Origin: Apoderus coryli
Taxonomy: Eukaryota > Arthropoda > Insecta > Coleoptera > Attelabidae
DNA length: 64,000 nt
Direction: 5' to 3'
NCBI GenBank assembly: GCA_911728435.2
Contig: OU452211.1
Coordinates: 5,642,001 to 5,706,000, forward strand
The translations under genes were made by a program, and so were the position numbers. Below, piece after piece: positions 23,701 through 30,859 of the stretch. The number at the start of each line of letters is the position of its first letter. Position 1 is the stretch's first letter. The notes below the pieces were generated by a model. The model was not told where the DNA came from. It was given only the letters and a program-made list of their open reading frames with translations, and made no database searches.

Positions 23701-25769
23701 GTTTCCTTATTGGTTTGTTGTTTTTTATAATATTCACCTTTATAATTAATACACTTTTGCATGCGTTCGACTTTAAATGCATCAACGGTTTCTGTCGACG
23801 AAAATTCTTGATGTTTGGGAATCAAATCATGACTTTTTTTTTCTTATTTATTATTCTTTATCCTTGACCTTTCTTTTAATTTACTTCTTGGGTTGAGATT
23901 CACAATTATTATACACAAACAATTTTTGGAACTATTTTCTTATTAATAGATTCATGTCGATTTTTTTTTCCTCCAACGTTTCGTCAAGACTTAGCTTGTC
24001 TTTTTCAAGGATTTCTATTAACAATTCACAAGCATTTACATTCTCGTTTCTTCCTGCGGTTTTTTTTTTTATTTTATGCAAGTATAAACGAAGCCTTGCT
24101 CTACATGCTAACTCCCTACCTAACAAACATTTAGTCAGCATGTAGAGCAAGATTTCGCTTAAGGTACTTGCAAAAAATAAAAAAAACCACAGGAAGAAAT
24201 GAGAATTTAAATGTTCGTGGATTTTTAAAAGAAATCCTTGAAAAAGACAAGCTAAGTCTTGTCGAAACGTTGGAGGAAAAAAAATCGACATGGAACTATT
24301 AATAAAAAATAGTTCCAAAAAATGTTTGTGTATAATTGTGAACCTCAACCCAAGAAGTAACGTAAAACTAATCATGACTGTACGGTGAATACACCCATCA
24401 ATTCGAAATTTCAGGGTTCAAATAGTCAATTGTTTGAAAACATGTGTGAGAGCTCGCATTGTCTTAATGAAGAACGATCCATAACGACGAGTGTTTGTTT
24501 TCCGGTAAACAAATTGATGTGTATCCATCAGAATTGACCGTTCTACGTTTCTATAAAGGTACAATTGCTATATATGACCAGATTTTCTGAAAAAACATGC
24601 CATTTGCTTTCAACTGCTTGGAGAACCTCTTTTGTTGGATTAGCTTCATCTTGTTGAAACACCCGTACAGTCGGTTGCTGTTTACGTCACCTGTTACAAT
24701 ATTATCAGCGTCTTTTGTATAGCGCAATTGACACGCTCATCTTTTTGAGCTTTCGTCAAATTCTCTCTTTTTCACAGATAAATGTTTATGTAATAATTTA
24801 TGTATGTTGGTGGAACTTATGCCTAAAATTACCTGAACCTCACAGTATGTTACATGACGATCCTGCATGGTCAGCACAATGGCAAACGATGATGCTTCAT
24901 CGCTAAACGTAGAAATTAGTTGATCAATACACTGTCATCCACGTAGAAAGTCGTAATAAACATCGCTCTAAAATATTCATGAGTTATATCCAATTTTTAC
25001 GCTGACACAAAATTGTAAACAACACAAATATTGCTCTAATGACAAAATGTTTGGTGTATCTGAAAGTCAACAACGTAAACTTCTAAAGTCTGACAATATA
25101 AATAGTTGCCTTCGTACATAAAAATTAAAAAACGCAATGACATGATTTGATTCTTGGAGGGGCGTCCTCCCTCACTAGCCGCCATTGATTGTATGGCCTG
25201 ATTTTGTCACCCTTTCTAATCAAAATGACCTTAGAGTGAAGTATTTTCATGACATTCTGACTAAATCATCCATATATTCTTTCAGGCCTACAATGTACGT
25301 GCAAGATATCCCAGAAAAAACACGGAACAACCGGTACAATAAATACCGTTACGACACAATTTTACCACCACGATACCCTGCATCCACCAACTCATCATCA
25401 ATATCCACATCACGTTTTCATACACCAAACTACACACTGACTCCTCATGAACATCAACAAAGGAATAATACAACATCAAGTACTTCACTCGATGATACTC
25501 AACTAAATGTGGTTCAAAGCACGTCCAACATAGTTCTACAACATGTCGGACAAAATGGTCCAATTATATTGCAAAGCATAGATGCAATCTATACAGACAA
25601 TGAGCAGAAGAATCAGACAAATGCAGTACTTAACATATTGAATCAGTGTAATACTGACAGCAGAGCTGGACAAATTTTGTTGGAGTATAAGAAAGAATCT
25701 GAGCCAGAGTGCGCTGAAGTGAATATTTTGGAGAACGATGAATGTAGAGAGGATAAAATTAGCAAGTAG
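8578..25769 (+). CDS. BAMBI: BAMBI homologue (BMP and activin membrane-bound inhibitor), 5' exon not seen
   Basis: Type I membrane pseudoreceptor that damps BMP/activin/TGF-beta signalling at the cell surface because it lacks a kinase domain. Coding exons: 8578-8731, 22523-22683, 23197-23398, 25286-25769. Each has good AG acceptors and GTAAGT donors, and the phases join without a break (1, 2, 1, 2). The extracellular part has DVRCFCN, CVSTGYMCKS, GGCFSDLLD and HGCIEL, and ends in the three-finger signature FCCYRDLCNH. Then SEVWFRAATIAVP leads into the membrane helix (GAVILLVLIGLAVKIL). These match vertebrate BAMBI closely. The 160-residue tail is polar and lacks a kinase. The first exon, with the signal peptide, must end in phase 1 and was not found. 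Visible introns are 13791, 513 and 1887 bp, with transposon debris in the first and last. Known in beetles and vertebrates, absent from Drosophila. Confidence 0.93.
8862..9048. mobile_element. 187-bp MITE with CAGTGGCGGCT termini
   Basis: Starts CAGTGGCGGCTAGTCGGGGT and ends with the inverse (GAGCCGCCACTG). The subterminal AGGTAGGC is also inverted. The interior is A/T rich and non-coding. No target duplication is clear. Lone copies of the same terminus lie at 10711-10726 and, altered, near 25171-25186. hAT-like by terminus type (inference). It lies in BAMBI's large intron. Confidence 0.65.
9049..11150. other. BAMBI intron DNA without a gene
   Basis: Holds a dispersed repeat (9983-10100), short ATA and ATT microsatellites (near 10100 and 11031), and a lone TCACGAGCCGCCACTG terminus at 10711-10726. 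Open frames here are not supported as exons. Confidence 0.5.
9983..10100 (+). repeat. Dispersed repeat, inverted copy near 58620-58770
   Basis: The stretch with TTTCTCCCTCGTATATAAGA, AATAAATCATGCCTG, ACCGACAGTAATAAAA and CTACAGTGACTG recurs as reverse complement at about 58620-58770 with modest divergence. No coding potential or visible termini. Confidence 0.7.
11151..12855 (+). pseudogene. LINE ORF2 remnant (reverse transcriptase to 3' end)
   Basis: Non-LTR retrotransposon pieces in order: pre-RT (ELEVVKIIESMS, VFGLSNSLIKKINYG), NYRPISIIP-like, SQYGYRRRSS, IFCDLSRAFDSV, IGVPQGSIFGPLLF, IQYADDTTLY, VVKFLGVYVDSRLTWN and the C-terminal region down to TCADFLTYKF, then stop near 12642. Several frameshifts. 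The 3' UTR ends in AATAAAGAATTATTATTAT at about 12855, a simple-repeat tail typical of LINEs. It lies in the BAMBI intron, same strand. Confidence 0.85.
12856..14073. other. BAMBI intron DNA, nothing recognised
   Basis: AT-rich non-coding DNA with an AT microsatellite near 13658-13680. The only open frame on - (13253-13564) has no recognisable motif. Confidence 0.5.
14074..14235 (-). CDS. Candidate internal exon of an unknown gene
   Basis: On the - strand a 162-nt segment is open throughout, preceded by an AG acceptor (TTAATTATAG) and followed by a strong donor (AGAG|GTAAGA). It starts with one base and ends with two bases of split codons. The encoded peptide is polar and acidic (SSKDDMEVVYMDTENICEV) and I do not recognise it. 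It lies inside the BAMBI intron on the opposite strand and no partner exon was found. It could be chance or part of an old element. Confidence 0.3.
14590..14818 (-). pseudogene. Penelope-like element, GIY-YIG endonuclease fragment
   Basis: The - strand reads CNLVYRIPCECGKFYIGQN, the start of the GIY-YIG nuclease of Penelope-like retroelements with its CxC cluster. After a frameshift and stops comes LHHFDNGHRFNVDDVTAL, matching the later part of the same domain. Non-functional fragment in the BAMBI intron. Confidence 0.72.
15034..15076 (+). ncRNA. Degenerate hammerhead-like motif (Penelope type)
   Basis: Helix I TCAGC/GCTGA (15034-15038 and 15072-15076), helix II GCGG/CCGC (15048-15051 and 15060-15063), then GAAACGTC as in Penelope hammerheads. 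The CTGATGA half of the core is replaced by TTGAAAAAA, so self-cleavage is unlikely. It lies about 220 bp from the GIY-YIG fragment, on the other strand. Confidence 0.4.
15077..17690. other. BAMBI intron DNA without a gene
   Basis: AT-rich. Contains a 35-bp tandem duplication (15997-16062), a perfect small hairpin GCTGCACC-GAA-GGTGCAGC (16113-16131), and the palindromic string TTAACGTTAACGTTAA near 16736. No exon seen. Confidence 0.5.
15997..16062 (+). repeat. Tandem duplication, ~33-35 bp x2
   Basis: TTAATCCTTATAAT and TCTGATAGTGCTGTCTTT occur twice in direct succession with one or two changes. Confidence 0.75.
17690..18380 (+). pseudogene. LINE ORF2 fragment with internal deletions
   Basis: Reads RRFPVWYSAELI, YRKFGSDYYRSKHAQ, then KLKPKLTSGADGVPSFVVKD and PLSNPLCHIFNLIL, the linker before RT in non-LTR elements. 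After a deletion come NYRLILCNFSKLFE, TTKQHGFF and scattered RT pieces. Multiple frameshifts and deletions. A different copy from the LINE at 11151-12855. In the BAMBI intron. Confidence 0.78.
18381..19445. other. BAMBI intron DNA without a gene
   Basis: No coding motif. The last part (about 19360-19445) probably belongs to the Penelope-type remnant that carries the hammerhead motif at 19446-19492. Confidence 0.4.
19446..19492 (-). ncRNA. Hammerhead ribozyme motif (Penelope type)
   Basis: On the - strand: helix I with CCA/TGG plus CGA/TCG around a one-base bulge, core CTGATGA (19479-19485), one extra T, helix II GGGG/CCCC, GAAA (19459-19462), a minimal helix III (ACATGT) and cleavage site GTA before 19452. 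Both conserved core halves are intact. This layout with a tiny helix III is known from Penelope-like elements. Activity is uncertain because of the extra T and short helices. Confidence 0.6.
19950..20190 (+). repeat. Dispersed repeat, direct copy at 33960-34190
   Basis: Shares AACCAATTGAG, TGATAGGGGTGGACACAAC and TATCAGTAGGGGTCGAGTGA with 33960-34190 in the same order. At its right end the starting motif recurs (GATAGCACTTAAACGCTT, AACCAATT), so the unit can be tandem. Non-coding; possibly a Helitron or SINE-like family (inference). Confidence 0.75.
20191..22522. other. BAMBI intron DNA without a gene
   Basis: AT-rich. No coding motif, transposon terminus or RNA structure recognised, apart from the polypyrimidine tract before the exon at 22523. 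Confidence 0.5.
22523..22683 (+). CDS. BAMBI: BAMBI exon: end of the extracellular domain
   Basis: Long polypyrimidine tract and AG at 22521-22522; donor GTAAGT at 22684. Starts with one base completing the codon left by the exon at 8578-8731 and ends with one base. Carries FCCYRDLCNH, the CC...CN motif of TGF-beta type I receptor-like ectodomains. A basic insert (KSKERRQRQ) precedes it. Confidence 0.93.
23197..23398 (+). CDS. BAMBI: BAMBI exon: juxtamembrane and transmembrane segment
   Basis: Acceptor TTTGCAG ends at 23196; donor GTAAGT starts at 23399. Acidic stalk DDTDESEDN, then EVWFRAATIAVPICG and the hydrophobic helix, followed by KILKNES. EVWFRAATIAVP is nearly the same as in vertebrate BAMBI and is the strongest single identifier. 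Confidence 0.95.
23640..24960 (-). mobile_element. Old mariner copy in BAMBI's last intron, split by an insertion
   Basis: The - strand carries transposase pieces: KQQPTVRVFQQDEANPTKE, then RTVNSDGYTSICLPENKHS-like, then DNASSHTC with the HH before D lost to a stop, and the C-terminus VERMQKCINYKGEYYKKQ near 23700-23770. It is close to the mariner at 2180-3440 but far more decayed. The 23835-24369 insertion separates C-terminus from catalytic region. The outer ends are approximate; no clear TIR was seen. Confidence 0.75.
23835..24369. mobile_element. 535-bp inverted-repeat insertion with 10-bp target duplication
   Basis: Flanked by identical AATCATGACT (23825-23834 and 24370-24379). Arms of ~170 bp or more are inverted copies of each other (about 23877-24070 and 24175-24365) and contain CTTGTCGAAACGTTGG-type Penelope hammerhead remnants facing opposite ways. 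Probably two Penelope-like termini in inverted orientation. Inserted into the mariner remnant, hence younger than it. Confidence 0.7.
25286..25769 (+). CDS. BAMBI: BAMBI terminal exon: cytoplasmic tail
   Basis: Acceptor TATTCTTTCAG ends at 25285. The first base completes the codon of the previous exon, and the stop TAG is at 25767-25769. Encodes PTMYVQDIPEKTRNNRY, a Ser/Thr/Asn-rich region, then an acidic C-terminus (SEPECAEVN, NDECREDKISK). No kinase motif, as expected for a pseudoreceptor. Confidence 0.9.
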
Positions 25770-25979
25770 GAGTATTGTATTTAAAAATATTACTTAATAT
25801 ATCGCAATAGAAATACAGAATATATTTTATAAGAATTTATAAACATTATAAGTTCTAATGTATATAAGAAATGTTAGATTATGTTTTATATTTGTTTAAG
25901 TTATTATGTTTATAGTTTTGATAATCCTGTATTTTATGTTGACCTGTTTTTGAACAATGAGATTTTTGAGTGGTCATTG

Positions 25980-25985
25980 AATAAA
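25980..25985 (+). terminator. BAMBI: Candidate BAMBI polyadenylation signal
   Basis: AATAAA about 210 bases after the stop codon, followed by T-rich DNA. Position is plausible; usage not shown. Confidence 0.45.
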
Positions 25986-26347
25986 AAATAGTTTGAAAGC
26001 TAACAGTAGTTAAATAGTTTTTAATAGAAAAATAGATAAAATACAGTCCACTATAGTAATAGAATTAACATTTGGTTGGAGCTTGGAGCCGAACAATCAC
26101 GAGGTAGTTCCATGCATAAATAGATTTCCGAGTAAATTTCTAAAAGAGCGTCCAAACTAATCGCAACAACACGATACCTTCAACGGTGTGTGTCTTAAAT
26201 GATGATTAGTTTTTTAATGGTCTGTTCGACAGAAGCTCCCGGTTTCACTGCAGCCTCAAGGGGTATTGTGAAAAGTCCACGAATTTTCATCAACCATGTA
26301 CCCTCCATTAGCCTGTGGAATTCAGTAATGTGTTAATTTTCTATATC
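25986..26347. other. Start of the BAMBI-Dcp1 intergenic region
   Basis: Non-coding, and from about 26240 possibly the 3' part of the LINE fragment that follows. Nothing else recognised. Confidence 0.4.
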
Positions 26348-26690
26348 TGCCGGCGCAATAAACGCATGTCAAAAAAATAGCACGTCGTTTGTAAGGCTGC
26401 ACACTCACATATTACATGGTAAGCAAACTGCCCATTGCACATTCTACACTGCAGCACCCTGTTAAACAGTCCCATTTTATTAAGGTTGTCCCAGCTATAG
26501 GTCATGTTCCTGTTTAGGAACGTGGTGCTCGTTTTTGGACCAGCATTTCAGAGCTTCCACACAATTCTTTCAGACAAGTGCAGTGCAGACTCCAAGCCAG
26601 TAAATGAGCTTTCAATGGCCTTTCTAGCTAGCCACTTCGCCTTCTCATTGCCATCAATTACCGAGGCTCAATCTGGTTAACCGTGTTATG
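26348..26690 (-). pseudogene. LINE RNase H and C-terminal fragment
   Basis: The - strand reads IDGNEKAKWLARKAIESS, the last RNase H motif of I/R1/Loa-type non-LTR elements, then SWDNLNKMGLFNRVLQ and the CxxC-H-C region CRMCNGQFAYHVICEC, stop near 26348. One in-frame stop (WKL*NAG). The lysine in EKAKWLA replaces the usual Asp of EKADxLA. Fragment only. Confidence 0.72.
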
Positions 26691-26727
26691 GTGCCCTAAG
26701 TTTCACACCAGTTTAGAGATTAAATGT

Positions 26728-27110
26728 AAATTTAGCAGAATGTGGCTCTCCTAATACATTAAATTCACCTCTTCAAACTTATGTGTTCCTGGTACGAAAT
26801 CGTGATTTTAGAAAATGCAAATTTAGCAGAATGTGGCTCTCCTAATACATTGATTCACCTCTTCAAACTTATGTGTTCCTGGTACGAAATCGTGATTTTA
26901 GAAAATGCAAATTTAGCAGAATGTGGCTCTCCTAATACATTAAATTCACCTCTTCAAACTTATGTGTCTCCTGATACTTTAAATTCACCTCTTCAAACTT
27001 ATGTGTCTCCTGATACTTTAAATTCACCTCTTCAAACTTATGTGTTCATGGTACGAAATCGAGATTTTTAGAAAACACAAATTTTGTAGAATGTGTCTCC
27101 TGATACTTTA
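26728..27110 (+). repeat. Nested tandem repeat (~91-bp and ~39-bp units)
   Basis: A unit of about 91 bp beginning AAATTTAGCAGAATGTGG starts at about 26728, 26819 and 26909. Inside the third copy the 39-bp piece with TTCACCTCTTCAAACTTATG repeats at about 26944, 26983 and 27022. Two levels of tandem expansion; the open frame across it is a by-product. Confidence 0.85.
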
Positions 27111-27481
27111 ATCTATTAGAGAAGATTTGCAGAGCCTTTAAAGCTGCCTGGCTGTCTGAGCATAATATATTATGAGCTTCTTGGTATAACCACCAAACCA
27201 TGGACGATTATGTTATCATAGGTCCGACTACCACAGTGTACAATTTTACTGCACGAGATTTTGTCAAATAATGGGTGGCACCAACTTGAGTAGCATAAGA
27301 AAACAGATTTATAGGATGTGAATAAATTATGATATTTCTTGAAGTAATCAATTACGAAGAGTTCAATGTATATGTAAATCAAAGAATGTCTACTCCGCAA
27401 AATTATTTATATTATTTCAGTACACAATTTCTCGTCCCACCATATATACATTTTAATTTAAAAAAAAAGTAAAAAATTTAA

Positions 27482-27659
27482 GAATTGCTTGTTACATAAA
27501 GCAACAAGACTTTAAGTTATGTTGGAAATTTATTTCACACTACCATGCTTCCACCAGACGGCCGTTTCGTCGATCCACGACTCATCAGTGGTGATCGGCA
27601 GGCAGTGTGACCTAAACTTCCAACATTTACAAAGAGCTTATACTAGCACGAGAATTGAT
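27482..27659 (-). repeat. Hammerhead-bearing repeat, copy B
   Basis: The - strand runs CGTGCTAGTATAAG, CACTGCCTGCCGATC, the ribozyme, GCATGGT, AAATTTCCAACATAACTT, AGTCTTGTTGC, ATGTAACAAGCAATT. The same order occurs at 30860-30982 (+) and in both arms of the element at 38430-38890. It abuts the palindrome at 27660-27760, whose arm is also the terminus of the 38430-38890 element. Confidence 0.8.
27552..27594 (-). ncRNA. Type I hammerhead ribozyme, copy B
   Basis: Read on -: helix I CACCA/TGGTG (plus a T-G pair), core CTGATGA, helix II GTCG-TGGAT-CGAC, GAAA, very short helix III (AC/GT), cleavage site GTC. Compared with the copy at 30891-30935 the third helix II pair is C-G instead of T-A: both sides changed together, which supports a selected RNA fold. 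Embedded in a repeat, not in a gene. Confidence 0.85.
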
Positions 27660-27760
27660 TGAGAAAGAGATGTTTGTGGCGACACCTAGCGTGAACAGGC
27701 AATATGCAATATGCATATTGCCTGTTCACGCTAGGTGTCGCCACAAACATCTCTTTCTCA
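27660..27760. repeat. Perfect 48-bp palindrome with 5-base loop
   Basis: Arms 27660-27707 and 27713-27760 are exact reverse complements around AATAT. The arm contains TGTTTGTGGCGACACCTAGC, related to both termini of the foldback at 38430-38890. It reads as two element ends joined head to head. Confidence 0.92.
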
Positions 27761-28148
27761 AAGTAAAAAATTTTGGTTCTGGTTTTGTATAGACCTGTCT
27801 GTATTTTGACCTTCCTAAATTCTATGCAGATATAGACTGGTAAACGAAATAAATTAATAATAAATGCTGACCACAACCATTAGAAACTCAAAATCTTTGT
27901 TATTGTTCTCTGCTTTTAACTTAATTTTTAATCTGAATGTGTAATGTCTTTGCGCGTTGTTTATATGTAATTATATAAGTTTAAAACAAAAAATAATAAT
28001 AAAATATAGCATCTCTGCCAATAATAATTAGAAACAAAAAAGAAAATGTTTTATATAACAAGGATTTAAAATCTACATGTTGAAGCAAATAAGTTTTTGT
28101 TATTGTTTTTCTGACTGATATCTCTACCACGATCTTTAATCTCTTTTG

Positions 28149-28192
28149 TTGACTTGAAAAAGATTTGAACATATCAGTCGAAACGTTGTCAA
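28149..28192 (+). ncRNA. Degenerate hammerhead-like motif
   Basis: Helix I TTGAC/GTCAA (28149-28153 and 28188-28192), then TTGAAAAAG where CTGATGA would be, and GAAACGTT. Same decayed pattern as at 15034 and near 24231. Probably a Penelope-like relic without activity. Confidence 0.35.
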
Positions 28193-28341
28193 TAATAAAT
28201 AAATTTGTAATGGAATAAGTAAAACTTGATGTTTGCTTAATTACTCTGGACTTCAACTCAAGAAACCTCAATTTCAACAATATACTTTCATTCCAAGTCC
28301 AAGAAAAGAATGTACAACTTAATATATGTATATATAACATA

Positions 28342-28556
28342 TATAGGGAGAGAAAATATTCACTTAAAGTGAGTCAACTTGTAGTTGAATAATAACTGCA
28401 CAGCTTTGGTAGCTTCGTGGGTTCGATTCCCACCTGAAGCGAATGTTTTTTCCAGCTTACACACGTTCGTTTTCTTCATTGAGTTTCTATATAATATATA
28501 TAGTTATTATTCAACTACAAGTTGACTCACTTTAAGTGAATATTTTCTCTCCTATA
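28342..28556. repeat. Inverted repeat (~54-bp arms) enclosing a tRNA-like half
   Basis: Arms at about 28342-28397 and 28502-28556 (GAGAGAAAATATTCACTT, AAGTGAGTCAACTTG, TTGAATAATAACT) match with one extra G. The enclosed 100 bases hold a shortened tRNA-like unit (28403-28440). Confidence 0.88.
28403..28440 (+). repeat. tRNA-like unit, internally deleted
   Basis: Acceptor 5' strand GCTTTGG and TAGCTT, then directly the T arm GTGGGTTCGATTCCCAC and acceptor 3' strand CTGAAGC. The D loop, anticodon arm and variable loop are missing. Confidence 0.7.
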
Positions 28557-28620
28557 GGGAGTTGGAGGAGACATTGGTATAATAGTATCGCGTTTATGCA
28601 CTAGCACTACTATCACCAGT

Positions 28621-28691
28621 GCTTCGGTAGCTTAATGGTAAAAGCAAATTCCCGGAAAGCGTGAGACGTGGGTTCGATTCCCACCTGAAGC
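28621..28691 (+). tRNA. tRNA-like sequence (71 nt), probably tRNA-derived repeat
   Basis: Cloverleaf parts: acceptor GCTTCGG/CTGAAGC (7 bp, one G-T), D stem GCTT/AAGC, T arm GTGGG-TTCGATT-CCCAC. Pol III A box TAGCTTAATGG (28628-28638) and B box GGTTCGATTCC (28671-28681) are intact. The anticodon stem is poor and the loop is CCGGAAA (GGA in anticodon position, but C instead of the invariant T33). A short variable loop does not fit a Ser tRNA. More likely a tRNA-derived repeat than a working tRNA. Confidence 0.5.
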
Positions 28692-28713
28692 GAATGTTTT
28701 TTCCAACTTACAG

Positions 28714-28860
28714 TTCGAAGACATCAAAAACACAGATTACGTCGCAGTGTTTCTTCTATTGCATGTCCTGCACGTCGTATTAAATATAGTTTAATACGAC
28801 GTGCAGGACATGCAATAGAATAAACACTGCGACGTGGTCTGTGTTTTTGATGCCTTCGAA
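28714..28860. repeat. Long hairpin: 71-bp arms, 5-base loop
   Basis: Arms 28714-28784 and 28790-28860 pair at 67 of 71 positions around TATAG, with two of the remaining able to form G-U pairs in RNA. Lies between two tRNA-like units. If transcribed it would give a near-perfect double-stranded RNA. Confidence 0.92.
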
Positions 28861-28963
28861 CTCAAGGTCGACACAACAGCAGAACCACAAAATAGCATAG
28901 CGTTTGTGAGTTGGAGGGGACATTGGTATAATAGCATCGCGTTTATGCACTACTATCACCAGT

Positions 28964-29034
28964 GCTTCGGTAGCTTAATGGTAAACGCAAATGCCCGGAA
29001 AGCGTGAGAGGTGGGTTTGATTCCCACCTGAAGC
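28964..29034 (+). tRNA. tRNA-like sequence (71 nt), second full copy
   Basis: Same layout as 28621-28691, with a better anticodon stem (ATGC/GCGT) but a changed D stem and TTTGATT in the T loop. The preceding ~45 bases (ACATTGGTATAATAG, ATCGCGTTTATGCAC, TATCACCAGT) also match the 5' flank of the first copy, and the 3' flank (GAATGTTTTTTCCAACTTACAG) is shared. So the repeated unit is larger than the tRNA-like core. Confidence 0.5.
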
Positions 29035-29094
29035 GAATGTTTTTTCCAACTTACAGACGTTCGTTTTCTTCATTGGGTTTCTATATATATTTTA

Positions 29095-30084
29095 TGGAGT
29101 GACGTTGTTTGATTTACATAATTATGATATTATTGTTCCTGATACAACTACTTAATAATAGTGACAATAAAATTTAAAAGATACACTGTGTGTCCCAAAA
29201 CCAAACGTCGCCTATTGTTGAGTTTATCAGCCCTCAAGGGATGACGTTGGCTTTTAGGAGACACTGTAAATAAACTAGGTAATAGTTAAGGCATATAGAT
29301 ATAGATAGATATAGGGTATCTTCAATTATACATAATCACAATCACATACCGACTGATAATATTAATAAATCATAATATTGTTGTGTTTCATTAATGAAAA
29401 TTAAACTTACTTACTCTGAACTGTTTGAGGAGTTTTAGCTGTGATAGGTAGTATTTAAAATGTAAAAATTATACAAAAAACAATAATTTTTGTTTCACTT
29501 TTGAGTAACTAAAAGATTTTATATTGAAAAGTAAATTTGGAAATCCAAAACTATAATCTTTCAGCAAATGTATCGTCTAGAATTGTAGCAGTAGATAACT
29601 GTTTCCTAACTTTTATAATATGATTGAAACACAAACTCTCTAATGGTGTTTTGATATCAACATATCAAAGTGTAAATGATATATATGCAATTTATAGTTA
29701 TTTATTTTATTTGGATTTATCCTAATTAAAACAGAGTACAATCATTTTATTCGGACGATAGCAAATTCAACTTTACGTCATGTTTTATAGTTTAGAATTT
29801 GTTCACTGTTGACATTGATTAAAAAATGTTCCATTCACAGAAACCGATGTGTTGAATGTAAAATTTGGTTATATTTAGGTTGGTCTCTGGTAAATGATTG
29901 AGAAAAATTATTTTCAAAAAAAATCTGCTCAATTGAAATATATTAGTTTATAAGATCTTTTGTAAATAGCTATTTGATCTGAGTATTTTTTATAATTAAT
30001 ATATGAGATGTATATGTTGTTTGGAAATTTATATTGATTTTTGAGAATTTTTAAAGAAATAAAGGTGTAGAAACAACCATTCGC
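29095..30084. other. Intergenic DNA without a gene
   Basis: AT-rich. No coding motif, terminus or strong structure recognised. Confidence 0.5.
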
Positions 30085-30301
30085 GTGCAGCATAGTACAC
30101 GTGATAGAAGTGAATATTTCTTTCACGATAGAGAGAGGGAGAGAGACGCCGCTATATACATAAATAATAAATATCTCTGTCTCTCTCTCCATCATATTTG
30201 TTATATGCTTCATCTCTTTTGCGGGACAAAAATTTTATGAATCCTGTCATGACGCGACCTTGAAAAATCACTCTCATGCTGCCAAAGAAGTATTCACTTC
30301 A
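30085..30301 (+). repeat. Dispersed repeat, second copy at 39787-39890
   Basis: Begins CGTGCAGCATAGTACACGTG, GAAGTGAATATTTCTTTCACGA and ends with inverted AAAGAAGTATTCACTT, enclosing GA-rich DNA. The copy at 39787-39890 has the same start and end with a different middle. Looks like a short foldback MITE family. Confidence 0.65.
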
Positions 30302-30859
30302 AAAAAATTTTTTAACACTCAATTTTATTTATGTGAATATTATACAATGGTGACCAGACCAAAGAAGCATATACGCCTAGAGCGCACCATAGAGTTGTAA
30401 AGAGTTAAGGGACACTTGGTGTTTGTAAAATTTTTTGGGATCTGAATAATTCTCAGTGAATTCAAAGTAATTTTCTGAGAAATGGTAACTAAAGGTTAAG
30501 TCGCTGTCACCAAACCTCCATGCCTTTACCTTTTAAGATTTTCCGTAAATTATACATTAATATAGAGGCGTGACGCCAATTTGTTTGTAAGTACGGGCCT
30601 GCCTACTCCTTACAATTGACAGACTACGAATGTTGTTTACATTTCAGCGCTGTAAATTTGCCATTTTGTCGATTATGCTTTGCGTGACAATACATCAGTA
30701 AAGAAGTGCAAAATGCACATTTTGCATTTATGCATTTTAGTGTTTTTCTGCATATGCACTATAGTGCAGATAATGAAGTATATTCAGGCAAAAAAAATTA
30801 CATCAATAATTGTTAGAAATTCCTAATTATATACGTAACAAACATCTTGTTGTCTTTCA

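Noticed and set aside
26781..27071. 96-codon open frame on +
   Set aside because: It is a by-product of the tandem repeat and repeats the same peptide.
28621..28691. Functional nuclear tRNA gene
   Set aside because: Anticodon loop has C33, the anticodon stem is mismatched, the GGA anticodon does not fit a short variable loop, and the unit is repeated with its flanks.
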